Assembly: GCA_964348615.1 (NCBI GenBank)
Contig: CAYGDE010000013.1
Span: 1-18,543, forward strand
Direction of reading: 5' to 3'
Source of the DNA: DATIHT01 sp964348615
Lineage (GTDB): Bacteria > Patescibacteriota > Microgenomatia > Curtissbacterales > GWA2-41-24
Length of the DNA: 18,543 nucleotides
The position numbers and the translations under genes were made by a program. Shown here piece by piece: positions 8,135 through 13,665 of the stretch (the stretch's first letter is position 1; each line of letters starts with the position of its first letter). The notes under the pieces are model-generated. The model did no database searches. It was given only the letters and a program-made list of their open reading frames with translations, and was not told the DNA's origin.

Positions 8135-9021
8135 TTAGTTTTTTTAATTTTACCTCTGACAAAGTCGTAAGATGTTGCCATAAATACTCCGACAAAAACA
8201 ATCAATGCCCCAATTAAAAGTTGGGGCGTTAAACGTTCTCCAAATACGCTTATCCCAACAAAGGCTGCTGCGATTGGATTTATATAGGTGACAAGAGACG
8301 CAGAAAATGCGGAAGTAGTTTTTAAAAATCTTTGATACAAAAATATAAAAAAGGTCGAAGTGGTCACTAAAAGTACCGAAGCAATTATAAGCGGCACCGT
8401 TACCTGAATTGATTTTGTGCTGCTGGCTGACTCAATGGGCATTACAATTAGGGTTATAACAAACGCAACTAAAAAATTGTAGAAAGTCGAAGCAAGAGGA
8501 GAAATATCTTGAATCGCTTTTCTGGAAATAACCAGATAGGCAGTCCAGCAAAAAAGGGCAATTATGATAAGAAAATTTCCAAAAGGTTTTCCAAAAGAAT
8601 GAATGTCCCCATTTTCAATAGATCCAAGAATTAAAATCAGCATGCCAAAAATTGTTATTGCAAGCCCAATCATTTGGTTTTTGGATAATTTTTCGCCTAA
8701 AAAAAGGTAGCCAAAAATAGCAACTAAAATGCTGGTTGGAGTATAGATGATTTGAGACATTATCGCGGAAGTGTGCTGTACACCTGTGGCAAATAACATT
8801 ACATTTGTTGCCAAGGCTATGCCAGAAAAAAACAGTAATTTCCACTGTTTTTTGGGAAATTTTTCTTTATAAAAGAAAATCAGCGGAAGAAGAAGCAGTG
8901 CTGAGACTCCAAAACGGATAGAAGTTAATAAAATAGGCGGAACTTCTTGTCCAACATATTTGATAAGTGAACCGGTTGTCCCGCCAAAAATACCAACCAG
9001 TAAAAATAAAAAAAGATTCAT
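8119..9021 (-). CDS. EamA/DMT-superfamily transporter
   Basis: A 300-residue, almost wholly hydrophobic protein with about ten predicted TM helices in two homologous halves, as expected for the drug/metabolite transporter superfamily. The first half runs from MNLFLFLLVGIFGG and contains LLTSIRFGVSALLLLP and SQIIYTPTSILVAIFGYLFLGEKLS. The second half contains TTSTFFIFLYQRFLKTT and YINPIAAAFVGISVFGERLTPQLLIGALIVFVG; the FLGEKLS / FGERLT pair are the repeated helix-loop signatures of EamA domains. DMT proteins move small metabolites or, in the ArnE/ArnF case, polyprenyl-linked aminosugar. It sits inside a glycan-assembly operon with no Wzx flippase in view, so a role in exporting a lipid-linked sugar or donor is worth considering but unproven. 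Start overlaps the acyltransferase stop (ATGA). Confidence 0.88.
   Translation of the reverse strand: MNLFLFLLVGIFGGTTGSLIKYVGQEVPPILLTSIRFGVSALLLLPLIFFYKEKFPKKQWKLLFFSGIALATNVMLFATGVQHTSAIMSQIIYTPTSILVAIFGYLFLGEKLSKNQMIGLAITIFGMLILILGSIENGDIHSFGKPFGNFLIIIALFCWTAYLVISRKAIQDISPLASTFYNFLVAFVITLIVMPIESASSTKSIQVTVPLIIASVLLVTTSTFFIFLYQRFLKTTSAFSASLVTYINPIAAAFVGISVFGERLTPQLLIGALIVFVGVFMATSYDFVRGKIKKTKWIFL
8207..8227. repeat. Short inverted repeat within the EamA gene
   Basis: GCCCCAA (8207-8213) and TTGGGGC (8221-8227) form a perfect 7-bp stem around a 7-nt loop, in the segment encoding TPQLLIGALI. There is no T-run, so it is not a standard terminator; it could be chance. Confidence 0.35.
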
Positions 9022-9614
9022 TGAAAAAGTCTTGCGCGGCCGAGTTTGTAATGTAGGTCTTTTTCCTTGCGCTCCCCTATTTTAACAGCTGGTACACCGC
9101 CCACAATTTCAAAAGGTAAGACGTCTTTTGTGACAACTGCTCCAGCTGCAACAATGGCTCCCTTGCCAATTTTTACCCCCGGTAAAATAATTGACCTTGG
9201 GCCAATAAACACATAGTCGCCTATTTCCACCGGCTCTTCTACCGGATTAAAGCCTTCAGATTTAATGTCATGTTCGGAATTATAAATTAGTACTTGTGAA
9301 GCAATGTCTACGTTGTCACCAATTGTTAACTTTGCTCTGCCGTCTAAAAAACAATGGTCACCGATTATCGTACCTTGGCCTATTTCAATATTTGCCGGAA
9401 AGTAAAAACGGGCTCCCATATGTATGAAGGAGTTTTTGCCAATTTTGACACCATAAATTCTGAAGATAAGTTTGCGAACCGAATGAAAGGGGACTAAACA
9501 AGAAACTATAATAAGTTTCATTAAGGCAAGATCGAGGTATATGTTAAAAAGCCTCGTGGTGCCTTTTCTAAAAACTTCGGCAATTGATAATTCCCTACCC
9601 ATCCGGTCTTTCAT
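9018..9614 (-). CDS. Left-handed beta-helix (hexapeptide-repeat) acyltransferase
   Basis: The 198-residue protein has an N-terminal part with a hydrophobic helix (about 30-43), then hexapeptide repeats forming a left-handed beta helix: GVKIGKNSFI, NIEIGQGTIIGD, LTIGDNVDIAS, VEIGDYVFIG, GVKIGKGAIVAAGAVV. The presumed catalytic His is H115 in YNSEHDI, as in maltose/galactoside O-acetyltransferases; the ending VVTKDVLPFEIVGGVPAVKIG is also typical. It probably transfers an acetyl group from acetyl-CoA to a sugar hydroxyl (or amine) of the glycan or its precursor. It heads the eight-gene overlapping chain; its stop overlaps the EamA start. A TATACT hexamer ends 6 nt before ATG 9614, which supports this start over the in-frame ATG four codons later. 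Exact acceptor unknown. Confidence 0.88.
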   Translation of the reverse strand: MKDRMGRELSIAEVFRKGTTRLFNIYLDLALMKLIIVSCLVPFHSVRKLIFRIYGVKIGKNSFIHMGARFYFPANIEIGQGTIIGDHCFLDGRAKLTIGDNVDIASQVLIYNSEHDIKSEGFNPVEEPVEIGDYVFIGPRSIILPGVKIGKGAIVAAGAVVTKDVLPFEIVGGVPAVKIGERKEKDLHYKLGRARLFQ

Positions 9615-9620
9615 ATTTTT

Positions 9621-9626
9621 AGTATA
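9621..9626 (-). promoter_or_regulatory. -10-like TATACT, predicted leaderless start of the eight-gene unit
   Basis: On the minus strand TATACT (5 of 6 to TATAAT) ends 6 nt before the acyltransferase ATG, so transcription would begin at or next to the start codon. No good -35 is seen at 16-18 bp spacing (best CTGCTT). The adjacent bases show three heptamers of the form nnnTA(G/C)T, possibly a decayed 7-bp tract. Confidence 0.4.
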
Positions 9627-9635
9627 AACTAAATA

Positions 9636-10220
9636 CTATCTAGAAGCAGCTGCAAGCACATAGCCTTCTTTAAATGCCTCAATCCATCTTCTTGCAAGCC
9701 TGGGGTGAACACATACACTCTTTATTTGTTTAAATTCCTCGTCTTTTATTCTTGAGTATTTTTTATTTGTCGGGACATACCAGCCATGGTGTTTTTCAAA
9801 TATTGTATTGTCGATTTGGGCCTGATCTGGTTCTATCAATCCCATATCCATAGCAGACTGATAAGCGGTTGTATGCGCTATATCGGAAAGAAACATATGG
9901 ACAGGATTATCAAAATCATATTTCTGCCCTAGTTTCGCCATGTTTGCAATTAGCAGTTTTTGGGCAACTAACCTAAATAAACCAATAGGCTGACCCCCTC
10001 GATCTTGAGATGATAAGGCGGTGAAAAGCTCGCCTACCGCTATCGGGTTTAGAAAGTCTTCCAACCTGTCAGCTGTGGAAACAACCTCAATAATTTCTTC
10101 ACCAGTGAGGTTATGAAAACTACCTACGTGAATGGTGCTTTTTGTAACATTTCTAATGACTCTGCCTTCTCTTTCTTTGATTAGAAATGCTTGGATTGAG
10201 CCCCAGTCAACTTCAGTCAT
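9636..10220 (-). CDS. Hypothetical protein, 194 residues, probably soluble
   Basis: I do not recognise this protein. It has no signal peptide or membrane segment. It starts MTEVDWGSIQAF, has mixed acidic and basic helical-looking stretches (LTGEEIIEVVSTADRLEDFL, 38-57; PIGLFRLVAQKLLIANMAKLG, 78-98), a His/aromatic patch (FEKHHGWYVP, 141-150), and a basic end (CVHPRLARRWIEAFKEGY, 170-187). It is real by its long uninterrupted frame, its promoter, and the tight fit to neighbours (15 bp beyond its stop to the next promoter -10). It lies between a GT4 gene and the acyltransferase, apart from the overlapping glycan genes, so its link with polysaccharide synthesis is unproven. A strong promoter (10227-10255) ends 6 nt before its ATG, indicating a leaderless message. 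Confidence 0.75.
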   Translation of the reverse strand: MTEVDWGSIQAFLIKEREGRVIRNVTKSTIHVGSFHNLTGEEIIEVVSTADRLEDFLNPIAVGELFTALSSQDRGGQPIGLFRLVAQKLLIANMAKLGQKYDFDNPVHMFLSDIAHTTAYQSAMDMGLIEPDQAQIDNTIFEKHHGWYVPTNKKYSRIKDEEFKQIKSVCVHPRLARRWIEAFKEGYVLAAASR

Positions 10221-10226
10221 GGTTGT

Positions 10227-10255
10227 ATTATACTATGGGGTAAAAATATGGACAA
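10227..10255 (-). promoter_or_regulatory. Promoter (TTGTCC-17-TATAAT) with leaderless start
   Basis: On the minus strand, -35 TTGTCC (10250-10255, 4 of 6), a 17-bp spacer, and a perfect -10 TATAAT (10227-10232) ending 6 nt before ATG 10220. A second TATAAT lies upstream at 10256-10261. TACTATGGG occurs as a direct repeat (plus-strand 10231-10239 and 10266-10274, 35 bp apart), overlapping this promoter. Confidence 0.6.
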
Positions 10256-10279
10256 ATTATAAGTTTACTATGGGTTTTA

Positions 10280-10588
10280 TTATTTGTCAGGTGTCCAACG
10301 AATTTGCCCAGACCACGGTCTTTTGGGATCATTTATCTCGTCCTGCGTTGCTAGCACCTGTTTGTCCCCTGTTGTGTTTTTATACCCCCCATATGTGTTC
10401 AGCTGAGCCAAAAGTGCATCTGGGCCACTTGGTTCATATACGATTTCAGCTATCGGTGAACCGCCCAAACTATTTGAGACCACCTTTATTCCAAGCGGAG
10501 ACCATGTTCTTTTACCCATTATGGCGTCTTTAAGTGGAATTCCTTGTTTAACGGATCCAAAAAATCCGTCTCTTGCTTCTATTGTCAT
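10280..10588 (-). CDS. Hypothetical small protein, 102 residues
   Basis: Not recognised. The protein is soluble-looking and Gly/Pro-rich, with MTIEARDGFFGSVKQGIPLK at the start, a middle region NSLGGSPIAEIVYEPSGPDA (39-58), NTYGGYKN (64-71), and a Trp-containing end PWSGQIRWTPDK (91-102). No signal peptide, membrane segment, Cys pair or known motif is seen. It lies 33 bp after the GT4 stop and 59 bp before the next hypothetical gene on the same strand. A TAAAAT hexamer 9 nt before its ATG may serve as a -10. The base composition seems somewhat richer in G+C than the flanking glycosyltransferases, by eye. Coding status is probable rather than certain because of its small size; the compact layout argues for it, since otherwise about 400 bp would be empty. 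Confidence 0.6.
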   Translation of the reverse strand: MTIEARDGFFGSVKQGIPLKDAIMGKRTWSPLGIKVVSNSLGGSPIAEIVYEPSGPDALLAQLNTYGGYKNTTGDKQVLATQDEINDPKRPWSGQIRWTPDK

Positions 10589-10597
10589 TTGACGTAA

Positions 10598-10603
10598 ATT
10601 TTA
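10598..10603 (-). promoter_or_regulatory. Possible -10 TAAAAT upstream of the 102-residue gene
   Basis: TAAAAT on the minus strand ends 9 nt before ATG 10588, implying a 5' leader of at most 2-3 nt. The -35 at 17-bp spacing (TTTAAT) is poor, so the call rests mostly on position. Confidence 0.3.
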
Positions 10604-10621
10604 CTACCTTTATGCAAAAGA

Positions 10622-11737
10622 TTAAACATGGGCTGCTTTTTCCAATACTTTCAGGGTCTGGCGGGCGCAATTTTCCCAGGAAAAGCGCTTGATGTTTTTA
10701 AAACCCTTCGCAATTTGCAATGAGGCAATTTTTGGATCGAGTCCTTGTACAATGCCATCTTCGATAGATGCTATATTTGTCGGATCAACAAGAATTGCAC
10801 TATCCCCCGCTATTTCGGGCAAACTCGATGTTTTTGAAACGACTGTTGGCACCCCACACGCTTGTGCTTCGATAACTGGTATACCGAATCCCTCCCATAG
10901 TGAAGGGTTAACATAAAGTTTTGCTCCTGAAATGAGTGCAGGCAGGTCTTTGTCTGGAACAAAATCACAAAAAACCACGCTATTTTCTATTTTTAATTCT
11001 TTGGCTTTGGATAGTATAGGGTCATAAAGCCAACCTTTTTTGCCTGATATGACTAATTTGAGACTTGAGAATTGAGATTTTAGAATTACTTTGGAAAAGG
11101 CTTCAATTAAACGCTCGACGTTTTTACGTGGCTGCAATGTACCCACAAAAATTATGTAATCCCCCTTGATTTTATATTTTGACTTTACACTTTCAATTTT
11201 GACTTTCGATTCTGGTTTAAATCGGCTTTGGTCGTACCCTTCGTAGGTAACACTGATTTTTGAAGGTTCGATTTGATAACTTTCGACTATGTCATCTTTT
11301 GTTGATTGTGAAGGGCAGATAATGTGCGCCGATTTTTCGACAGAGTACTTAGACCATGAAGTGAGTTGCATTAGATCGTCTTTTTTAAATAGATCCGGAA
11401 AGTGAAGATAAGATAAATCGTGGATTGTAACAACATATGGAACTTTAGAAAATCGGGGTCCGTAATGGGCTGTTGAAAAAAATACGTCTATTTTTGGCCC
11501 TTTTAATGTAAGTTGTATTGGGAGAGCAAACTGAGTCCACAGTTTTTTGGGACCAAAAATGTGATATTTAAAGTTTGAATTTTCCACTGGAAGATCACCA
11601 ACTGGGGGTTCCTTTAAATAAATCGTGAAAGCGTGGGATTTATTTTTTGAAAACTGTCTCAGTAGTTCATGAGCGTATGTGCCAGAACCTACCCTATTTT
11701 TAGCGTTGGCTTCATTTCCATCAATACCAATTACCAT
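10622..11737 (-). CDS. GT4 family glycosyltransferase (mannosyltransferase-like)
   Basis: A complete 371-residue GT4 enzyme. The N-domain begins MVIGIDGNEANAKNRVGSGTY, with VVTIHDLSYLHFPD (102-115) and CPSQSTKDDI (141-150). The C-domain begins IIFVGTLQPRKNVERLIEAF (195-214), with E-x7-E in EGFGIPVIE (E282, E290) for donor binding and retention of configuration, then SSLPEIAGDSAILVDP (304-319) and the usual RFSWENCARQTLKVL ending. It is similar in build to the genes at 11789 and 1184. Enzymes of this type are often mannosyl- or glucosyltransferases using GDP- or UDP-sugars in the cytoplasm. Two 7-bp repeat tracts lie in it, one at the domain linker. The ATG is 51 bp from the upstream stop, and TACAAT ends 6 nt before it, so the message is likely leaderless. 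Confidence 0.92.
   Translation of the reverse strand: MVIGIDGNEANAKNRVGSGTYAHELLRQFSKNKSHAFTIYLKEPPVGDLPVENSNFKYHIFGPKKLWTQFALPIQLTLKGPKIDVFFSTAHYGPRFSKVPYVVTIHDLSYLHFPDLFKKDDLMQLTSWSKYSVEKSAHIICPSQSTKDDIVESYQIEPSKISVTYEGYDQSRFKPESKVKIESVKSKYKIKGDYIIFVGTLQPRKNVERLIEAFSKVILKSQFSSLKLVISGKKGWLYDPILSKAKELKIENSVVFCDFVPDKDLPALISGAKLYVNPSLWEGFGIPVIEAQACGVPTVVSKTSSLPEIAGDSAILVDPTNIASIEDGIVQGLDPKIASLQIAKGFKNIKRFSWENCARQTLKVLEKAAHV
11058..11085. repeat. 7-bp periodic tandem tract, core TTGAGAn (coding)
   Basis: Three heptamers TTGAGAn and a fourth close match (TTTAGAA) start at 11058, 11065, 11072 and 11079. They encode ILKSQFSSLK (218-227) in the GT4 protein, in the loop between the IEAF helix and the next strand (LVISG). 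This is the same structural place as the tract at 1486-1520 in the paralog. Confidence 0.65.
11170..11211. repeat. 7-bp periodic tandem tract, core TTTnnnn (coding)
   Basis: Six heptamers start at 11170, 11177, 11184, 11191, 11198 and 11205. The first five begin with TTT and the sixth with TTC; on the coding strand they read nnnnAAA. They encode the Lys/Ser-rich stretch ESKVKIESVKSKYKI (176-190), directly before the strand that opens the C-terminal GT4 domain. This is the same linker as the tract at 1584-1618. Confidence 0.6.
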
Positions 11738-11743
11738 GTCTTG

Positions 11744-11774
11744 ATTGTATCAAGTACCATGTACTGGGTATCAA
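11744..11774 (-). promoter_or_regulatory. Promoter (TTGATA-19-TACAAT) with leaderless start, inside a repeat tract
   Basis: On the minus strand TACAAT (11744-11749, 5 of 6) ends 6 nt before ATG 11737. TTGATA (11769-11774, 5 of 6 to TTGACA) lies 19 bp upstream, slightly longer than optimal. The -35-like hexamer is contained in one repeat unit and the -10-like hexamer overlaps another. Confidence 0.4.
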
Positions 11775-11781
11775 GTATTTA
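11747..11781. repeat. 7-bp periodic tandem tract, core GTAnnnn (intergenic)
   Basis: Five heptamers all start with GTA, at 11747, 11754, 11761, 11768 and 11775; units 1 and 4 are identical (GTATCAA). The tract fills most of the 51-bp spacer between two GT4 genes and is the only clear one of the six outside coding sequence. Confidence 0.8.
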
Positions 11782-11788
11782 CATATTT

Positions 11789-12910
11789 TCAGGAAAATAA
11801 TTCTTTGTAGGCTTCAAGTGTTTCATGCGCAGTTTTTTTCCAGGTATAGCTTCTTGCTCTGTCCATACTGGCGCGAGCCATTTTTTGATAATTTTCTAAA
11901 TTCAAATCTAAAATCATTTCAATGGCTTTTTGGATTTGCCCTGTGCTTCTGGGGTCCACTAAAATAGCCGCGTCTTTGGCAATTTCTGCCATAGAAGAAT
12001 TGTTTGAAGTAACAACAGGAGCACCACAAGCCATCGCTTCTAAAATTGGCAAGCCGAATCCTTCATAAAGTGAAGGGTAGACGAAAACTCTGCAGCCTGC
12101 ATAGAGTGCAACCAAGTCTTCGCTTGGCACGTATTCGGTCCAAATTACGTTTTGAGGAGAATGGAAAGCAGGACCCCATCCGTATTTTCCGGTTAAAACG
12201 AGCTGGTAATCTGATGTTTTTTGGTTAATTTTTTCAAAAACATCCAGAAGATTTTGAATGTTTTTCCTGGGTTCTTGAGTGGCTACAGAAAGGATGTAGG
12301 GTTTTTTTACTTTATATTTTTCCAAAACCTTTTTTACTTTTTGATCGTCTTGAGGTTTAAATTTTTCTGAAGGAGCAAGGTATATTACTTTGATTTGCTC
12401 TTGTGGAATTTGCAGGAATTTAACAATGTCCTCTTTTGTTGATTTGGAATCGGCAAGTATTAAGTCTACCTCTTCTTTTACTCTGTCTAATCTTATTTTG
12501 TGCGCTGCTACAATTTTCGGATGAACCGAGTTTGGAAACAAATAAGGCACCATGTCGTGAACGGTTGTAATTTTTTTAGTGGTCTTTGATTTGACAGGAG
12601 GCTGAATCCAATCGGACGAATGGAAGATGTCAACTTCTCCAATAAATTTTTCGATAGGAAAAATATGTAGTTTATTCCAAAATATTTCCAATAAAACTGG
12701 CGGTAGAGAAACGAATTTAAATTGGATGTTTTTAAAATTTTCTAGAGATTTTGCAAATTCTTGCAATTTTCCTTTTGCTCTTAGGGAAGAACCAAATAAA
12801 ATATATTGGTTTTTTGTGTCAATTTTTAATAAATTTTCAACAAGTTTTCTAGTGTAGGTGGAAACCCCGGTGCCGTAGACAATTTGGGAAATATCTATCC
12901 CTATTTTCAT
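11789..12910 (-). CDS. GT4 family glycosyltransferase
   Basis: A complete 373-residue GT4 enzyme. The N-domain starts MKIGIDISQIVYGTGVSTYT; it has TTVHDMVPYLFP (115-126) and ADSKSTKEDIVKF (153-165). The C-domain starts YILSVATQEPRKNIQNLLDVF (205-225), with E-x7-E in EGFGLPILE (E283, E291), SSMAEIAKDAAILVDP (305-320) and the ending YTWKKTAHETLEAYKELF. It has no 7-bp tract in its linker, where a regular helix-like segment (KVKKVLEKYKVKKP) is present, making it a useful intact reference for its two paralogs. Its ATG overlaps the methyltransferase stop (ATGA, 12907-12910). It closes a three-gene unit with the GT39-like enzyme and methyltransferase. A cytoplasmic sugar transferase; donor not determinable. 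Confidence 0.92.
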   Translation of the reverse strand: MKIGIDISQIVYGTGVSTYTRKLVENLLKIDTKNQYILFGSSLRAKGKLQEFAKSLENFKNIQFKFVSLPPVLLEIFWNKLHIFPIEKFIGEVDIFHSSDWIQPPVKSKTTKKITTVHDMVPYLFPNSVHPKIVAAHKIRLDRVKEEVDLILADSKSTKEDIVKFLQIPQEQIKVIYLAPSEKFKPQDDQKVKKVLEKYKVKKPYILSVATQEPRKNIQNLLDVFEKINQKTSDYQLVLTGKYGWGPAFHSPQNVIWTEYVPSEDLVALYAGCRVFVYPSLYEGFGLPILEAMACGAPVVTSNNSSMAEIAKDAAILVDPRSTGQIQKAIEMILDLNLENYQKMARASMDRARSYTWKKTAHETLEAYKELFS

Positions 12911-13665
12911 GAGACGAATTCTATCACAAAGACTCTTCGATAGCAGTCGCCAAAGTTTGCCAATTTAAAAAATGGTAGGAGCAGTAAATAGCCTTTCATG
13001 TATAGGTAGTATGTGATTTTGCTTTTGCTTATCCACGTATACATTAAGATTTTGCGAACTTTTAGATTAAGGTTTGGGAATGATTTCACTTTGACTTTTT
13101 TGTCTAACTTTCTTGCTTCCCTGTCTATGGTTACCAAAATATCGTCTGTTTTTGGTAAACCATTTTGGACATGCTCTGAAAGAAATTGGTTTTTTGTTTT
13201 AAAAATTCTTTCCCAGCGAGTTTTTAGTTCTTTGTCTTGTTTTTGGGAAAGCTCACCAATTGGAACAACTATAATTGCAAGTTTTTTTGAATTTTTTAAT
13301 ATTTGTGCAATTGCCTTTTCTCTATCTGGTTTTGTTAAATGTTCTAAAACATCTACGGAAATCGTCACATCGTAAGAATTTTTTCTGAACGGTAGATTTG
13401 TGGCCGTTCCTTTTATCTTTGTTAACAGCTCGGTCTGGGGAGAACCGGAAAAATCTACATCTACCCCATCGATGGGTACTTTTAAATAGGGTATTATCCC
13501 AGAGGATCCTGGGCCTATTTCCAAAATTTTAGAATTTTGCAAATGATGTGCTTTAATTTCTCTCACTACTGGTGAGTATCTTATTGCTGCTTCCGGATGT
13601 TGTCCCCAGAAAAATTTGTCAAATATCTTTTTTTGAAAGTTTTTCATATCAGCGTTGAAATTCAT
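12907..13665 (-). CDS. Class I SAM-dependent methyltransferase
   Basis: A protein of about 252 residues with SAM-binding motif I ILEIGPGSSG (about 47-56), an acidic end of strand 2 (GVDVDFS, about 67-73), then ATNLPFRKNSYDVTISVDVLEHL (about 88-110; DVLEHL is typical of Methyltransf_11/25 proteins). The C-terminal part is basic and ends in a hydrophobic, possibly membrane-associated patch (ITYYLYMKGYLLLLPFFKLA). It may methylate a sugar residue or a lipid-linked intermediate, as neighbours are GT39-like and GT4 enzymes; the acceptor is unknown. Start choice: ATG 13665 has AGGA 7 nt upstream. ATG 13647 would instead give a tight TGA-T-ATG junction with the upstream gene, and a TTG at 13671 is unlikely. 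Its stop overlaps the next gene by ATGA. Confidence 0.85.
   Translation of the reverse strand: MNFNADMKNFQKKIFDKFFWGQHPEAAIRYSPVVREIKAHHLQNSKILEIGPGSSGIIPYLKVPIDGVDVDFSGSPQTELLTKIKGTATNLPFRKNSYDVTISVDVLEHLTKPDREKAIAQILKNSKKLAIIVVPIGELSQKQDKELKTRWERIFKTKNQFLSEHVQNGLPKTDDILVTIDREARKLDKKVKVKSFPNLNLKVRKILMYTWISKSKITYYLYMKGYLLLLPFFKLANFGDCYRRVFVIEFVS

Noticed and set aside
10132..10533. Plus-strand open frame of 133 residues
   Set aside because: It runs antisense through two minus-strand genes and the promoter between them, and the translation is Cys/Pro/Leu-rich without motif.
11747..11781. CRISPR-like array or insertion-sequence ends
   Set aside because: Units are 7 bp with no spacers, and no transposase, cas gene or target-site duplication is nearby.
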